A stretch of 64,000 nt of DNA from Adiantum capillus-veneris (Eukaryota > Streptophyta > Polypodiopsida > Polypodiales > Pteridaceae): NCBI GenBank assembly GCA_014529385.2, contig CM043971.1:32319209-32383208 (forward strand). Reading direction: 5' to 3'. The notes beneath the pieces are model-generated. The model did no database searches and had not been told where the DNA came from. It saw only the letters and a program-made list of their open reading frames with translations. Both the position numbers and the translations under genes were made by a program. Numbering within the stretch: the first letter of the stretch is position 1; each line of letters opens with the position of its first letter. Shown in pieces: positions 42,500-53,297 of the stretch.

Positions 42500-43438
42500 C
42501 AATGTAGATGAACATATAGACGGAATGCAAATCCGTTCATCAAACACACGCAAAAAATGGGGTCGAATCTTGACTCTCTGATCTAAATCAATCAACTGTG
42601 GCAAATTACAATGGAAATGTCGATGCTTGATTCTCAATCCTTCTTATGCTGTTTTGGATAGCGTGTCATGTTAAGGAAGAGACACGGAATGTGAATTCCT
42701 TGAATGCAAACATTTCATCTTTTCATGAGTAATTCGGATACATCCGTGCTCATTCATAAGTGAATTGTGTTTATCGTGCAATATGGCATGCCTGTGAAAA
42801 GGGATCACATAAGGACGGTGACTAAAATACAGGAAAGCATCACGAATGAATCACTCGAACAATGTGTGCTTACTAATTATTGGAACACAAAATACTTCGT
42901 GTGGGGGTTCTTTGGCCCTCGACTCGAGAGCCAAGATCTTTTCGTCGTGATTGATCGAATCTGCAATGAGGTTAGCTTCACTAGAAAAAGCATAAACTAA
43001 CCCATCATCCTTGTGACCGTGAGCCAAGATCTTTTCGTCGTGATTGATCGAATCTGCAATGAAGTTAGCTTCACTAGAAAAAGCATAAACTAACCCATCA
43101 TTCTTGTGAACGGTCACATCTTTGTCATGTAAATCATCATGCTTGTGAATCATCACATCTTGATCATGCAATTCATCATGCTTATCATATCATGCAAATC
43201 ATGTGTGTCGTGCTTTGGAGAAGACAAGACTGAGAGAGTCTCCTTCTCCTGATTCTTTTCAATCTTCGCCTGCATATTAGAAAAAAGTAGGACCAACTCT
43301 TGCATGCGTTGGTCTCTCTGCGCTTTACGCTCTAACCGTCTTCCTTCGAGCTCGCGATCCAATTCGGATTTTCTTTCTTTGTGCTCGCGATCCAATTCTG
43401 CTTTTCTTTCTTCGGCCTCCAAGCATGCTTGCTCGCGC
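42500..43438 (-). pseudogene. T2 protein, C-terminal part downstream of solo LTR
   Basis: Continuing on the minus strand from the solo LTR: a charged coiled coil (MEAEERKAELDREHKERKSELDREL, 43422 on), QEKETLSVLSSPKHD, a short Asp/His-rich stretch (KHDDLHDKD), and a segment containing GLVYAFSSEAN.IADSINHDEKILA twice in tandem. The HTLFE..FIRD-like region and tail are shared with T1. Stops and shifts are present. T1 has the long Asp/His repeats where T2 has few, and T2 has the doubled SINHDEK segment where T1 has one with an insertion. No known domain beyond the coiled coil. Confidence 0.5.
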
Positions 43439-44869
43439 TGTCACCGGTCAGTGGCAATTCCATTTTTGTTTATTTTCTCTTTCTTTGGGGAATTTCGTTT
43501 GTTTTACCTTTTGGAAACACCCATCTGGAAATCTAACTGCCCTGCATTGCATAGCCAATGTGGAACTGTTCAGAGAGAGTCCAAGCCTGAGGGCTAAAGA
43601 GCACTAAGGTTGGACAAGGACTATGGTTAGCCAAAGTGGGGTCATTGGCCAGCCAAAGCAGAATCCTTTGCTACATAGGCTACATTTCAGTACTGGGTGT
43701 GGCTGGAGTGTACAAAGAGGGTCAGATGACCTAGAAGAATGTAATGGCAGAAACTCCTAAATTTTAGGGACTGCTATTTTTGGACGGCAAAATGTCTTCG
43801 CGTCATTACGCGCAGTTTGACATGGGGATCATTTTGTTACTCTGTGGCCAAGTCAACAGAGGCTGCAGGTGAGATATTTTTAGACCCGAGGGTCTGTAGC
43901 GGCAAAATGCACAAATGAGTGACACTTGGCACTCTGAGGCCAGTTTACTACTTAAAGAGAGGGCAAAAACGTGATTTTCAGCTGTGAGCTCGTTTTTGAG
44001 TGTTGTCACAGGTGGGAGAGCTTCAATGGAGTGCTGGCTTATCCTCTATGTACAGTGAGGTGCAGGATGTCATGACCTGCACACCTCTCACTGTTCTCTC
44101 TCTCCCCTATTCTTTATGGTTATGCCCCTCTAGTGGGCTCATCAGATTGACCATGTACAATCTTGTGGTTTGATGCTCTATTGTTGAGGCAAGAGCCTCC
44201 CTGAACAGGAACATGAGTTGCTAACTGCTACTCCAAAGCAGGGAAACGAGAGGGTGATAACCTCTCAAGTAAACACACAAAAATCAGCACTGTTTTATTG
44301 CTGATTTTGGGCTGTTTTGGGACTGTTTTGTGCTCGGAATCATGCCAGAATCAAGGGGCACATAGTCCAAGGCATTGGAAACAGTGCAGGGGCTATAGGG
44401 AGCTAAAAACAGAGAAAAACCAGTCAATAACCAGAAATTACAGACGCTGGTTATGCTCTGTTTTGGTCAATTAAAGGTGGAATCGGGACAAGGACAGTGG
44501 TCTCCTTAGGATTCCCTACTTGCAGACTGTTTTGGGTAGGGTTCTGCGCCGTCATGTTGCCCAAATTCCTCCAAACAGGATAAAAACTACGGGATACAGG
44601 AAGAACTGTGGGATACAGGTTTAGTGCTATAAGCACTCTGTGTACTTCCTCTTAACTGTAAAAGAATAAAGAAATACCGAAAGGGGCGCCTATTTAGGGG
44701 CCAATCTAGTGTCTGACTCGCATACAGATGCATTCTAGCATCTGTATCCCATTCCCCTCTCTTGTGTCATTATAGCACATGTAGAATAGACGACTAATAA
44801 TGGGTGAAAGCTAAATCAAGGTTTGAAGTAAAGTCTACCGCCCTTTTTGAAGTTAATAGGCCGCTTACA
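43439..44869 (+). mobile_element. Solo LTR of a G1-like element, TSD CGCGC
   Basis: A diverged 1431-bp relative of the G1 LTR in the opposite orientation, starting TGTCACC and ending GGCCGCTTACA. CGCGC stands on both sides (43434-43438 and 44870-44874). No internal sequence remains, so the element was reduced by LTR-LTR recombination. It lies within the coiled-coil frame of T2 and therefore entered after T2. Confidence 0.9.
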
Positions 44870-45119
44870 CGCGCTCACGCTCTATGGCTGCCATTCTTTC
44901 TTTGTGTTCACGATCAAATTTTGCCTTTCTTTTTGCGTGTTGTCTCATGTCGTCCATCATCGTCTTGACGAAAGTCTCCATAGGATTTGGTGCAATCCTT
45001 GGCGTGGATGGGGAGGGGGGAGGGTCAGAAAAACCTCCTGGTGGGGAAAATTCTTCTTCGCCACTTTCATGCTCATCATGTTTATGCGAAGTATCCATTC
45101 TGCTTCGGGTGATGACCAT
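44870..45119 (-). pseudogene. T2 protein, N-terminal part
   Basis: ATG at 45119 gives MVITRSRMDTSHKHDEHESG, an acidic EEEFSPPGGFSDPPPSP linker and the start of a coiled coil (MRQHAKRKAKFDREHKERMAAIE) up to the solo LTR. It aligns with 13148-12980 of T1, where one Gly codon has become TGA. Matching N-termini in two independently inserted elements support a genuine protein. Confidence 0.55.
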
Positions 45120-45542
45120 ACACTGTAGTCTTGGGTTCTTAAGTTTCCGAGGAACTTGGGTTCGGGTGGTTCTTGGGTTCTTGAGTTCTTGAGGCTCTTG
45201 AGGTTCTTCTTTGGCTTGCAATCTGTGCTAGAGAAGGATCTTCTCTTACCCGAGCTCTTCTCTTTCCCGCGGGCGCACCCCTTGGCGGCCTTGCGCTCAC
45301 ACCAAGGTTGCTTTTTCCCACCTCCCATCGATTGGCCGGCCGTTAAGTGCACGGTCTGCTCTCAATGAGTGAAAAGAGAAACAAGGGGAGGCTGGACAAG
45401 CCTTTCTTTCTTGGGTTACCTGTCACTCTTCAAAAACACGATTAGGAATCGACAGGCCCAAGTGGACTTGGGTTACGTCCGACCGCAACAAGCAAAAAGA
45501 TTCTTGTGGTTCTCTCCTTGAGTGATATAGAACATTGGCAAA
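45120..45542 (-). other. T2 leader, no gene
   Basis: Lies between primer site and ATG. Contains CAAGAACC/AAGAACCC repeats like those of the R2 and T1 leaders. Overlapping frames here are low-complexity shadows. Confidence 0.5.
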
Positions 45543-45554
45543 GCTCTGATACCA
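45543..45554 (-). promoter_or_regulatory. T2 primer-binding site (initiator tRNA-Met)
   Basis: TGGTATCAGAGC on the minus strand, one base inside the 5' LTR. Confidence 0.85.
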
Positions 45555-45555
45555 A

Positions 45556-46722
45556 TGTAAGGTGCTACGAAAGTGAATGTTGAACTTTGCTCAAGATGGG
45601 TGCTCCGAACTGTGCTCAAGGGTTCCTTTTACTTACGGAAGGGAGAGCCTTCTGTTCCTTTAGTGAGAGAGTGCAAATGATCACAAACAAAGTGGTAAAC
45701 ACTGTGAATGAAGGTGCTGAGACTGAGAGATAGGGAGAGAAGAATACGACACCAGAATGTTGTCAAACCCTCCTCCGAAGGCCCCACTCTCTATGGCGAG
45801 AGCGGTCTACTATTGATTGCACAAATCTCTACAATGCAATGGACTTGCCGACGACGATGAGAATGACGACGAGACTGGCTGAAATCTGAAAACACTAAGG
45901 GCTGAAATCTGCAAATCTTGTATCTGCTGAATTCTGACTCTATGTTGATGACGACGGCGATGACGACGATGCGACGATGACGCGTTGAAAACGCAGATGC
46001 TGAAATCTGCAAATAGCAGGCTGAATCTGCAAACTTTGGCTGATCTAACCTTGCGGTGAGGATCTGCTGCGAGAAGGTGAGATCTGCGAGGTTTGGGGGC
46101 TATTCTGCGGTGACTAACTGCTGAAAACTGAAAACGCTGATGCTCTCTGCTGATCTGTCGTCAGGAATCTGCAAAACGCTAGGCTGAATTTTTGATGCAA
46201 AAGCGCTAACGTTGTGCTGAGCCCCTGCTGCAAAAACGCGAGTGGATCTGTTGTCGCGAGGTTGATCTGCAACTGCTGAAAACGCTAGGCTTCTTCTGCT
46301 GTCGACGAAAATCGCTGGCTGGTCTTGGTAGCTTGAAAACGCTAGGTCTTCTTGTTCGTCTTGCTTAGAAGGTGCACTTCCACTATGGTCTGCTGCCTCT
46401 TCTGCCAGAATACACTAGCGCTAGCTTTCCTTATATACTAGCTTGGGTAAATTGCTCTCCCAGTTTCTTAACAAAAGTCACTTAATAATAATAAGTGAAA
46501 AATGACTAGAATAGTGAAAATAGGTCTGTGCACTGTAAAATGCTCTTGATGGTAATATGATGATCATGCTGTGTGCAACTAGAGGATATGAATCTACTCT
46601 AAGTGCTTGGACATGCACGGTCTGCGAAAAGACTCACAAAAGTGCCAGAACACTTCCTAAGCTAACTGCACTGAACCCATGTCATGAAGTAGCTTGTCCA
46701 CATACACATTAGGTTAGATGTG

Positions 46723-46725
<3 letters not shown>
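45556..46725 (-). repeat. T2 5' LTR
   Basis: Starts (plus strand) TGTAAGGTGCTACG. The right edge ends at GTGCAC where the other LTR continues GTGACA, and GA repeats follow. Confidence 0.8.

Positions 46726-46798
<73 letters not shown>
46726..46798. repeat. (GA)n tract at the right edge of T2
   Basis: About 73 bp of GA on the same strand as the tract at 40921-40978. Confidence 0.95.
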
Positions 46799-46800
<2 letters not shown>

Positions 46801-46998
46801 GGCCAGATTACGTGGCATTATGCCCCTCCTCGGTGGTTTCTCCTCCACTCATCATACCGACCACCATGAGATTGTTCTAGTTGAGTAGTCACTATAGTGG
46901 CTCTCCTCCTTACATTGAGCTTGTACACCCCACGTGATAGGCTATTTTGGCATCCGCTGGGGATTATATTGTACTCAGTAATATACAGCCTTGACTTT

Positions 46999-47052
<54 letters not shown>

Positions 47053-47098
47053 AAAAGAGGGAGAGGCTAACCAATGAGTGAGTTCAAGTGATCATTGA
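46799..47098. other. No gene; (GA)n at about 47004-47051
   Basis: A 200-bp unassigned stretch followed by another GA tract. Confidence 0.5.
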
Positions 47099-47224
47099 CC
47101 TCACGGGTGGAACATGTTGGACTTGGGAAAAATTGACATGTGAAGCCAAACAAACTGCCTCTCTTTGTTGCATATACTTCCACGAGACAAACCGTAATTG
47201 CATGTGAAATTGGACCTTCTCTTC

Positions 47225-47311
<87 letters not shown>
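47099..47311. repeat. Left arm of a 1.6-kb inverted repeat
   Basis: About 130 bp (GGACTTGGGAAAAATTGACA ... GGACCTTCTC) plus an 82-bp GA tract. Its reverse complement lies at 48543-48740 with roughly 90 percent identity by eye, ending in a CT tract. The arms flank the PPR fragment. Confidence 0.8.
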
Positions 47312-47312
<1 letters not shown>

Positions 47313-47440
47313 AGGAGAAGGAGGAGAAGATGAAGGAGAAGGAGAAGGAGAAGAAGGAGAAGGAGCAACAGCAGAAGAAGAAGAAGAAGAAGAAGAAGGA
47401 GAAGGAGAAGAATCAGAAGAAGAAGATTCCGAAATTGGGG
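47312..47440. repeat. Purine-rich GGAGAA/GAAGAA tract
   Basis: Nearly all A/G on the plus strand and continuous with the GA tract, giving about 210 bp of polypurine. The Lys/Glu-rich frames through it are not genes. Confidence 0.8.
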
Positions 47441-47801
47441 AGACTTACTCTAATGTGTAATGCGTGCCCGCCCATGGCCAAAAGTGATGGGCAGGAGCAT
47501 AGGAAGTGTGTGTTCAGCCAAGTAAATGTATTTTGGTCTCGCTCATCGGGCAAAAACTGTGGCCATGGAAGCAACAGGAAGAAGCGACGAAGTACTACCC
47601 GTGGATGGAAAACATGCAGAAGAAGAACAATACGATCAACAGCGGATCAAAGAGAAATCAGTCAGGTGTCATCACCATGGCAGGGAAGAAAATATGAGAA
47701 GGGATGCGTCCTCAAATAATTCTGGGCAGGCATGCATTACACATTAGAGAAGGTCTATTCAATTCCGGAAGAAGGAATAATCCTTGTATTAGTTTAGGAA
47801 G

Positions 47802-47804
<3 letters not shown>
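47441..47804. other. No gene recognised
   Basis: Overlapping frames of about 70-170 codons here depend on the purine tract. None shows a domain. A CT tract follows at 47805-47837. Confidence 0.35.
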
Positions 47805-47842
<38 letters not shown>

Positions 47843-47869
47843 ACACAATTAACGTTCTTTGTTAGGTTG

Positions 47870-48306
47870 TGTCTTGGTTGCAAAGCGCAATCCCCTGTGT
47901 TGTCATTGGTGGTTGAAGTTCTAGGGCGCATGGAATGGGATTAGACACGGCCAATTGTCTGGTTGGAGTCCATGGGTTGATGATTAAGTTGTTTCATGGA
48001 CATCCATGTGCACAGGCTATGCTCAACATGGGTGTGGTTTAGAGGTGCTTCAAATAGCAAAGAAGATGTTGGCAAAGGGCTATCAGGTGGACCGTATCAC
48101 AACTGTGGTTGTTTTCTTTGCATTGAATTACATGGGGTAGGTGGATGATTCTCTTTCCTTCTTTTGCTCCATAATTTGAGATCATGGCCTAGTACCCTCA
48201 GGTGAACACTATGCATGCATGGTGGATCTTCTTGGATGGGCAGGGCACCTTGACAATGTTGATCAAGATAGATCAGAGCGGATGGCAAGCTTTGCATCAG
48301 TGTTTG

Positions 48307-48307
<1 letters not shown>
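47870..48307 (+). pseudogene. PPR protein fragment (PLS/E type), decayed
   Basis: The plus strand, read with a few stops, gives VVSWTSMCTGYAQHG, GLEVLQIAKKMLAKGYQVDRIT and then, after two stops, VDDSLSFF, DHGLVPSGEHYACMVDLLG and WAGHLDNVDQD. These are the standard phrases of the last PPR motifs and the start of the E domain of plant organelle RNA-editing/processing factors. The 5' repeats and the E/DYW end are missing. It lies between the arms of an inverted repeat and is followed by a duplicate of its 3' half. Confidence 0.8.
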
Positions 48308-48339
<32 letters not shown>

Positions 48340-48342
<3 letters not shown>

Positions 48343-48539
48343 TGTCCTCTTTGCATTGAATCACATGGGGTAGGTTGATGATTCTCTTTCCTTCTTCTGC
48401 TCCATAATTCGAGATCATGGCCTAGTACCCTTAGGTGGACACTATGCATGCATGGTGGATCTTCGTGGATGGGCAGGGCACCTTGACAATGTTGATCAAG
48501 ATAGATCAGAGTGGATGAGCAAGATGGCAAGCTTCGCAT

Positions 48540-48541
<2 letters not shown>
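48340..48541 (+). pseudogene. Second copy of the PPR 3' half
   Basis: A direct repeat of 48108-48307, separated from it by a (CT)n tract (48308-48339). It retains IIRDHGLVPLGGHYACMVDL, where the first copy has a stop, so each copy preserves parts the other lost. It ends in the (CT)n of the right inverted-repeat arm. Confidence 0.75.
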
Positions 48542-48542
<1 letters not shown>

Positions 48543-48606
<64 letters not shown>

Positions 48607-48740
48607 GTAGGAGAGAAGGTCCAATTTTATATGCAATTACGGTTTGTCTCGTGGAGGTATATGCAGCAAAGAGAGACGGTTTGTTTGGCTTCACATGTCA
48701 ATTTTTCCCAAGTCTAACTTGTTCCACGCATGAGGAAAAG
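48543..48740. repeat. Right arm of the inverted repeat
   Basis: A (CT)n tract of 60 bp (48543-48602) followed by the reverse complement of 47099-47229. Confidence 0.8.
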
Positions 48741-49240
48741 TTCCTACAGGTTTATACGTCATCATATTTTGATGTGCAAAGTCTTTTGACGTGTTCTACT
48801 TTGTTTTTAATGCCCATCGGATGGGATTCCCTAAGTCGGTGGGAACTCTTCTTTAAAAAAAGGCCACTCGTCAAGACTTTGTAAGTTTGTAGAAATTCTT
48901 CTTCGGTTGATGCTGTTAAAATAAATTTCAAGATTTTCCTGAAAATCCGTCGCGAATTGCGAAACTTCCGTATAGGTGCCACGTTATCATATTTTGTTGT
49001 GCAAAGTCTTCTGAGTGTGTTCTGCTTTATTTTTAATGCCTTTAAATCATTTGGGCCCCATTGAACGGGATCGTAAGTTGGTGGGAACTCTTCCTTAAAA
49101 ATAGGCCACTCGTCAAGACTTTGGAAGTCTGTAAAACTTCTTCTTTTGCTGCTGCTTTTGCTTAGGGTTTTGGCCCATTGGCCGGGATTTGAAGGTTGGC
49201 TCCGCTCTTTAGTGGCTTGACACGTCAACAGTTTGTGACA
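48741..49240 (-). mobile_element. LTR-A fragments, minus strand
   Basis: Two pieces of the LTR-A family (about 48745-48905 and 48925-49240). The second ends CAGTTTGTGACA, the reverse complement of the LTR start. Both contain the AAGTTGGTGGGAACTCTTC-type segment, so a partial duplication or two insertions is possible. No coding. Confidence 0.65.
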
Positions 49241-49457
49241 TAGATCAAACTGCATAAAGTTGGGTCAATGTCTCAAAATAACTGGTACAATAGCCAATGT
49301 AGAAACACTAGAACTCTTCTAAAAGATGCCGAAGGAGAAATCTGTTACATTTGCAGCGAAAGATGCACTTGAGTGGCACAACATAGCGCAAAATGTGATA
49401 CCTCTCCAAAATGATACACTAGGTAAGGTTTTATACCTAGATGAATCCGGGATAAAC

Positions 49458-50102
49458 TATCACAAACTGTTGATGTGTCAAGCCACTGAAGAACGGAACC
49501 AACCTTCAGATCTTGGCCAAGGGGCCAAAACCCTATTAGAAGTAGAAGAAGAAGAAGTTTTACAGACTTACAAAGTCTTGAAGAGTGGCCTATTTTTAAA
49601 GAAGAGTTCCCACCAACTTACGGGACCCTCTTCGATTGGGCCTAAGTGACATAAAGGCATTAAAAGTAGAGCAGAACATACTCAGAAGACTTTGCACAGC
49701 AAATTATGATGACGTGGCACCTGTACGGACGTTCCGCAATTCGCAACGAATTTTTAGGTAAATCTCGAAATTTTAGGAAAGTGTTTTTTTGGGGTCCGCT
49801 TTTTATATTTTGATGCTTTTAGGCTTTGGGCCTTTAAATGTGAGCCTTGTGGGCCCTCTCTGGCACTCTTCAGCACAGAGATTGCAGAGGAGGTGCTCCC
49901 TTGCCGTTGTTCTGTGCGAATCAGTAATATTAATGAAATACTGAAAGGGATGCTAGCGTTTAGGGCCAGTGCTCTCTTGGGGTGGAACTTCACCACTCCC
50001 CGTCTCCAGTCTTGCATCATTTTCAGTTCAATTGTTATTTGAAGTGCTTAAAGTTGTTCGATATGTTCTTTTCTATTGGCACGTGGTGTCCGTCTTGTGA
50101 CA
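49458..50102 (+). repeat. LTR-A 5' LTR
   Basis: 645 bp, ending GTGTCCGTCTTGTGACA before the primer site. Confidence 0.82.
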
Positions 50103-50103
50103 G

Positions 50104-50115
50104 TGGTATCAGAGC
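50104..50115 (+). promoter_or_regulatory. LTR-A primer-binding site (initiator tRNA-Met)
   Basis: TGGTATCAGAGC one base after the LTR. Confidence 0.85.
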
Positions 50116-51549
50116 ATCAGGCGTGTGCTTTTCTGAAAGCATACCGGTCCTACAAAAGAGCAGACAGAGCAAACCTGAGACTATTGGAATTTTGTTTGAG
50201 GTATCTACGGGTCCTGACCCCAGACTCAATAGCCAGTCCCACCCTTTATACATCGCGCATCGGGCGCGCTCCCGTCTTCACCGCTCATGTCTTACAGGGT
50301 ATAAGCCAAAAAGATCACTTACAAGAGAAGGATTGAAGATTTGTTTTGAATCACTGTTTTTCTCAAAAGCAGTGCCATGTAGATGTTGATGTCTATAGCT
50401 ACCAAGTTGCACACTCCAAGGACTTGGCAAGCTTTCAAGAAAATTTTTACCCGAAGTTATATGGTTTATGACATCTTTCTGCGGAGTGTAGCTTCTGGCA
50501 GAGTCGAGTATCCTAAAATGCTTGCCATGGAAACCCTAACAGATTATAATTTGAAATTTCTAGACATCTCTCAACAGGTGTCTCTTGTTGATATCCTCGG
50601 AGGTTCGGTGTGATTGCTATATCTTGGGACTACCATCACGGCCACATGTTTCAGGATGGAAAGTCAGTCGACTTTTCGAGCTCGGGTGATGTCGAAATTT
50701 CTTTTTAAGTTCGAGTTCTGTTTGAGAACTTGTTTGTGATCTTGTTTGAAATTTGTTTGAAATGGATGGTATCTGTTTTGAACCTATCTCGGTGCCGATT
50801 TGAACTGTTTGACTCTGGTTTTAATACTTGTTTCATTGATTGGTGATTTTCTCTCGGATGGAGAAGTGAGAAATACTGTTTTGGTATTATTTGAACCTCG
50901 GAACGACGGAGGCAGATGCTTGGGGAGCGTTTCGTTGTATGTTTGAAAACCTCGGAATGACGCATGACGATGGCTGGGGTGCAAATCTCCGAACGACACA
51001 GGCCGATGCCTCGCGAGCGTTTGGTTGTATGCTTGAACCTCCAGGCGAGTAGACTGTGGTTTGGGGAGCGTTTGGTTGTACAGTCCTCTAAGCTCATGGC
51101 CTGGACCTTTTTAGGTTATATACGGGGGGAGTGACGAGGTAGTCGTTGAGTAGCTTCATACCGCAGACTGTTTGTCTCGGGGGAGTGCTCAACGGCGCTG
51201 TTTGTTGTGTCTTGTAACATGCATATGTGAGCATTTGTGTTGCATTGTGATGTGCCAACCATTGAATATTCCTAATTGGATGAGATTGCCTGGGTATGTA
51301 ATTTTAGTGCATCAAGACACTCATAGAAGATCAGTGCGGTCTGGGTGTGATGGCTAATTTTACTACGCCGGAATATCAAGAGTTCCAATCTAGACGAAAG
51401 GAGAAGCCAACAACTTGATCAAAAGGGTCGAACTTGATCAAAAGAGCCGAAAAGAGAAGCAAACTCCTTAGCAAAAAAAGAGCAAACTGATTGTCCCTCG
51501 GATTATATGTTGTAATGGCGGACGATTACTTTCTTTCAAGAAGAGGGGA
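50116..51549 (+). other. LTR-A internal region, no coding; 50-bp minisatellite at about 50896-51085
   Basis: Short frames only; the one at 50383-50613 has no known domain. Four imperfect units of CTCGGAACGAC..GATGC..GGGGAGCGTTTGGTTGTA occur near the 3' half, followed by a polypurine tract. Similar internal sequence is present in the fragment at 23640-23820. Confidence 0.6.
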
Positions 51550-52198
51550 TGTCACAAACTGCTGACGTGTCAAGCCACTGAAGAACGGAGCCAACCTTCA
51601 GATCCCGGCCAATGGGCCAAAACCCTAAGAAGAAGCAGCAATAGAAGAAGAAGTTTTATAGACTTCCGAAGTCTTGATGAGTGGCCTATTTTTATAGGAG
51701 AGTTCCCACCAACTTACGGAATCTCATTGGATGGGGCCCAAATGATTTAAAGGCGTAAAAAATAAAGCAGAACACTCTCAAAAGACTTTGCACAACAAAA
51801 TATGATGATGTGGCACTTGTACTGATGTTTCGCAATTCGCGGCGGATTTTTAGAAAAATCTCGATTTTTTTTTTTAAGCGTTTTTTTTGGGTTAGCTTTT
51901 CATATTGGATGCTTTTAGGATTTGGGCCTTTAAATATGAGCCTTGGGGCCCCTCTCTGGTACTCTTCAACCTGCAGATTGCAGAGCAGGTGCTCCCCTGT
52001 GTTGTACTTTGCGAATAAGTAATAATAAAGTAATACCGCAAGGGGCGCCAGCGTTTTGGGGCCAGTGCTCTCTTGGGGTGGAATTTCGCCACTCGTTGTC
52101 TTGTGTCGTGCATCTCTTTCAGTTCAGTTGTTATTTGAAGTGCTTAAAGTTGTTTAGTCTGTTCTTTTCCGTTGGCACGTGGTGCCAATCTTGTGAAA
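51550..52198 (+). repeat. LTR-A 3' LTR
   Basis: Starts TGTCACAAACTGCTGACGTG, 649 bp, aligned over its whole length with the 5' LTR. Confidence 0.82.
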
Positions 52199-52602
52199 AT
52201 CTGCTACATAATTGTGTGAGCCATTTGTCCGTTGTATCCGAGGGGAGGCTTTTAATAGCATACCACACATCTCCTGACGTCACTTTGCAGCAGGGCTACC
52301 TTCATTCCCATCCAGCCAACCTCTCTCGATGTAGTACACTTCAAACGAGTCAACACAGGTTTGACACTTGTCATCATACTAGTTGTTTTGTGACATGGAC
52401 TCAAATTTAGAGGGTTTGATCCTATATCTATCCTCGCGAGACACGTGGTGAATATATTCTAGGGTAGGCTTCAGGTTGCAGATTACAGGATCTATGTGTA
52501 GTCTAGGAATTTAACTGTACCGTTAGTCATTGAGGCATGGGAGTGCTTGTTGCACTTGGTATGAATGTAATGTCTTGCCAAATAATAGCAATTTGCTATT
52601 TG
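52199..52602. other. Unassigned sequence between LTR-A and G2
   Basis: No coding or element signal recognised. Ends in ATTTG, the left target duplication of G2. Confidence 0.45.
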
Positions 52603-52972
52603 TGTAATAGACTTGGACACTCCAAGTCAAGAATCAATCACGACAGCACCAAATAACCACTTCAAAACAGTTCACAGTTCACAATAGATTTGCACCATGG
52701 CGGAGTTCCGTGCCTAGAGATATTGGCTCCAAAAAGTGGCTCCCCTTTCGGTATTTCTTCATGTATTAATCAATGTTCAAAGTACAAGAGAGCGGTTAGG
52801 GTTTCACTTTCAGACTCTACGTCCAGATGCTCTGCTAAATGTGTGCCCAAACCGCTTATTTAAAGTTTACAACGGTTGCCAAAAGCAGAGCCTCAAAAGC
52901 TTCAAAATCAAAAGCAAACTCTTCTTCTCTCTCACACAAGCTCTCTCTCCGTAGGGCTTTAAACTAAAAGCA

Positions 52973-53016
<44 letters not shown>

Positions 53017-53297
53017 GACATTGCGTAGGGAAAAGCAAGAAACTGCCGTCGCCCAAAAGCTTGGCAAATCTGCTGCAAAAGCAGCTAGCGCAAATTTCAG
53101 GACTGCCGTACTGCCATGTCAGCATGCCAGCGCGTTTCACGGAAATTCAGCTTCTGTTTTTTAGGGTTAGGGTCAGGTCATGGCAGATTTTAGGGTTAGG
53201 GTTTCAGACAGAAATTAGGGTTTACAGGTTTTAGTGTTAGGGTTTCCAGCAGCAGTCAAGCTTTCCTCTCGGGCAGACACGTCATTACTTTGTGACA
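52603..53297 (-). repeat. G2 3' LTR with TTTAGGG-like arrays
   Basis: 695 bp, matching 59047-59735. It contains several interspersed TTAGGGTTAGGG and TTTAGGG words (about 53159-53252), and a (CT)n tract at about 52976-53012. Confidence 0.9.

Larger units (their letters stand above)
40984..46725 (-). mobile_element. T2: non-autonomous LTR element related to T1, flanked by GA tracts
   Basis: It reads on the minus strand. The 5' LTR is 45556-46725, the primer site 45543-45554 (TGGTATCAGAGC), the polypurine tract just inside 42140-42156 (AAAAAGGAGGGCA) and the 3' LTR 40984-42139. Its internal region matches T1 in order and protein content. The outermost bases of both LTRs are missing (about 18 bp left, about 6 bp right) and are replaced by (GA)n on both sides. 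A G1-type solo LTR (43439-44869) splits its coding region. No pol. Confidence 0.8.
49458..52198 (+). mobile_element. LTR-A: complete non-autonomous LTR retrotransposon
   Basis: The 5' LTR is 49458-50102, the primer site 50104-50115 (TGGTATCAGAGC), the internal part about 1.43 kb, the polypurine tract AAGAAGAGGGGA (ending 51549) and the 3' LTR 51550-52198. The LTRs differ by scattered substitutions and the ends have mutated (TATCAC for TGTCAC at the left, GAAA for GACA at the right). No target duplication was found. There is no gag or pol. Other pieces of the family lie at 23463, 28413 and 48741. Confidence 0.82.

Noticed and set aside
47140-47719. Arg/Glu- and Lys/Glu-rich frames over the purine tract
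   Set aside because: Generated by the GA microsatellite; frames differ by phase only and are not conserved in the inverted arm.
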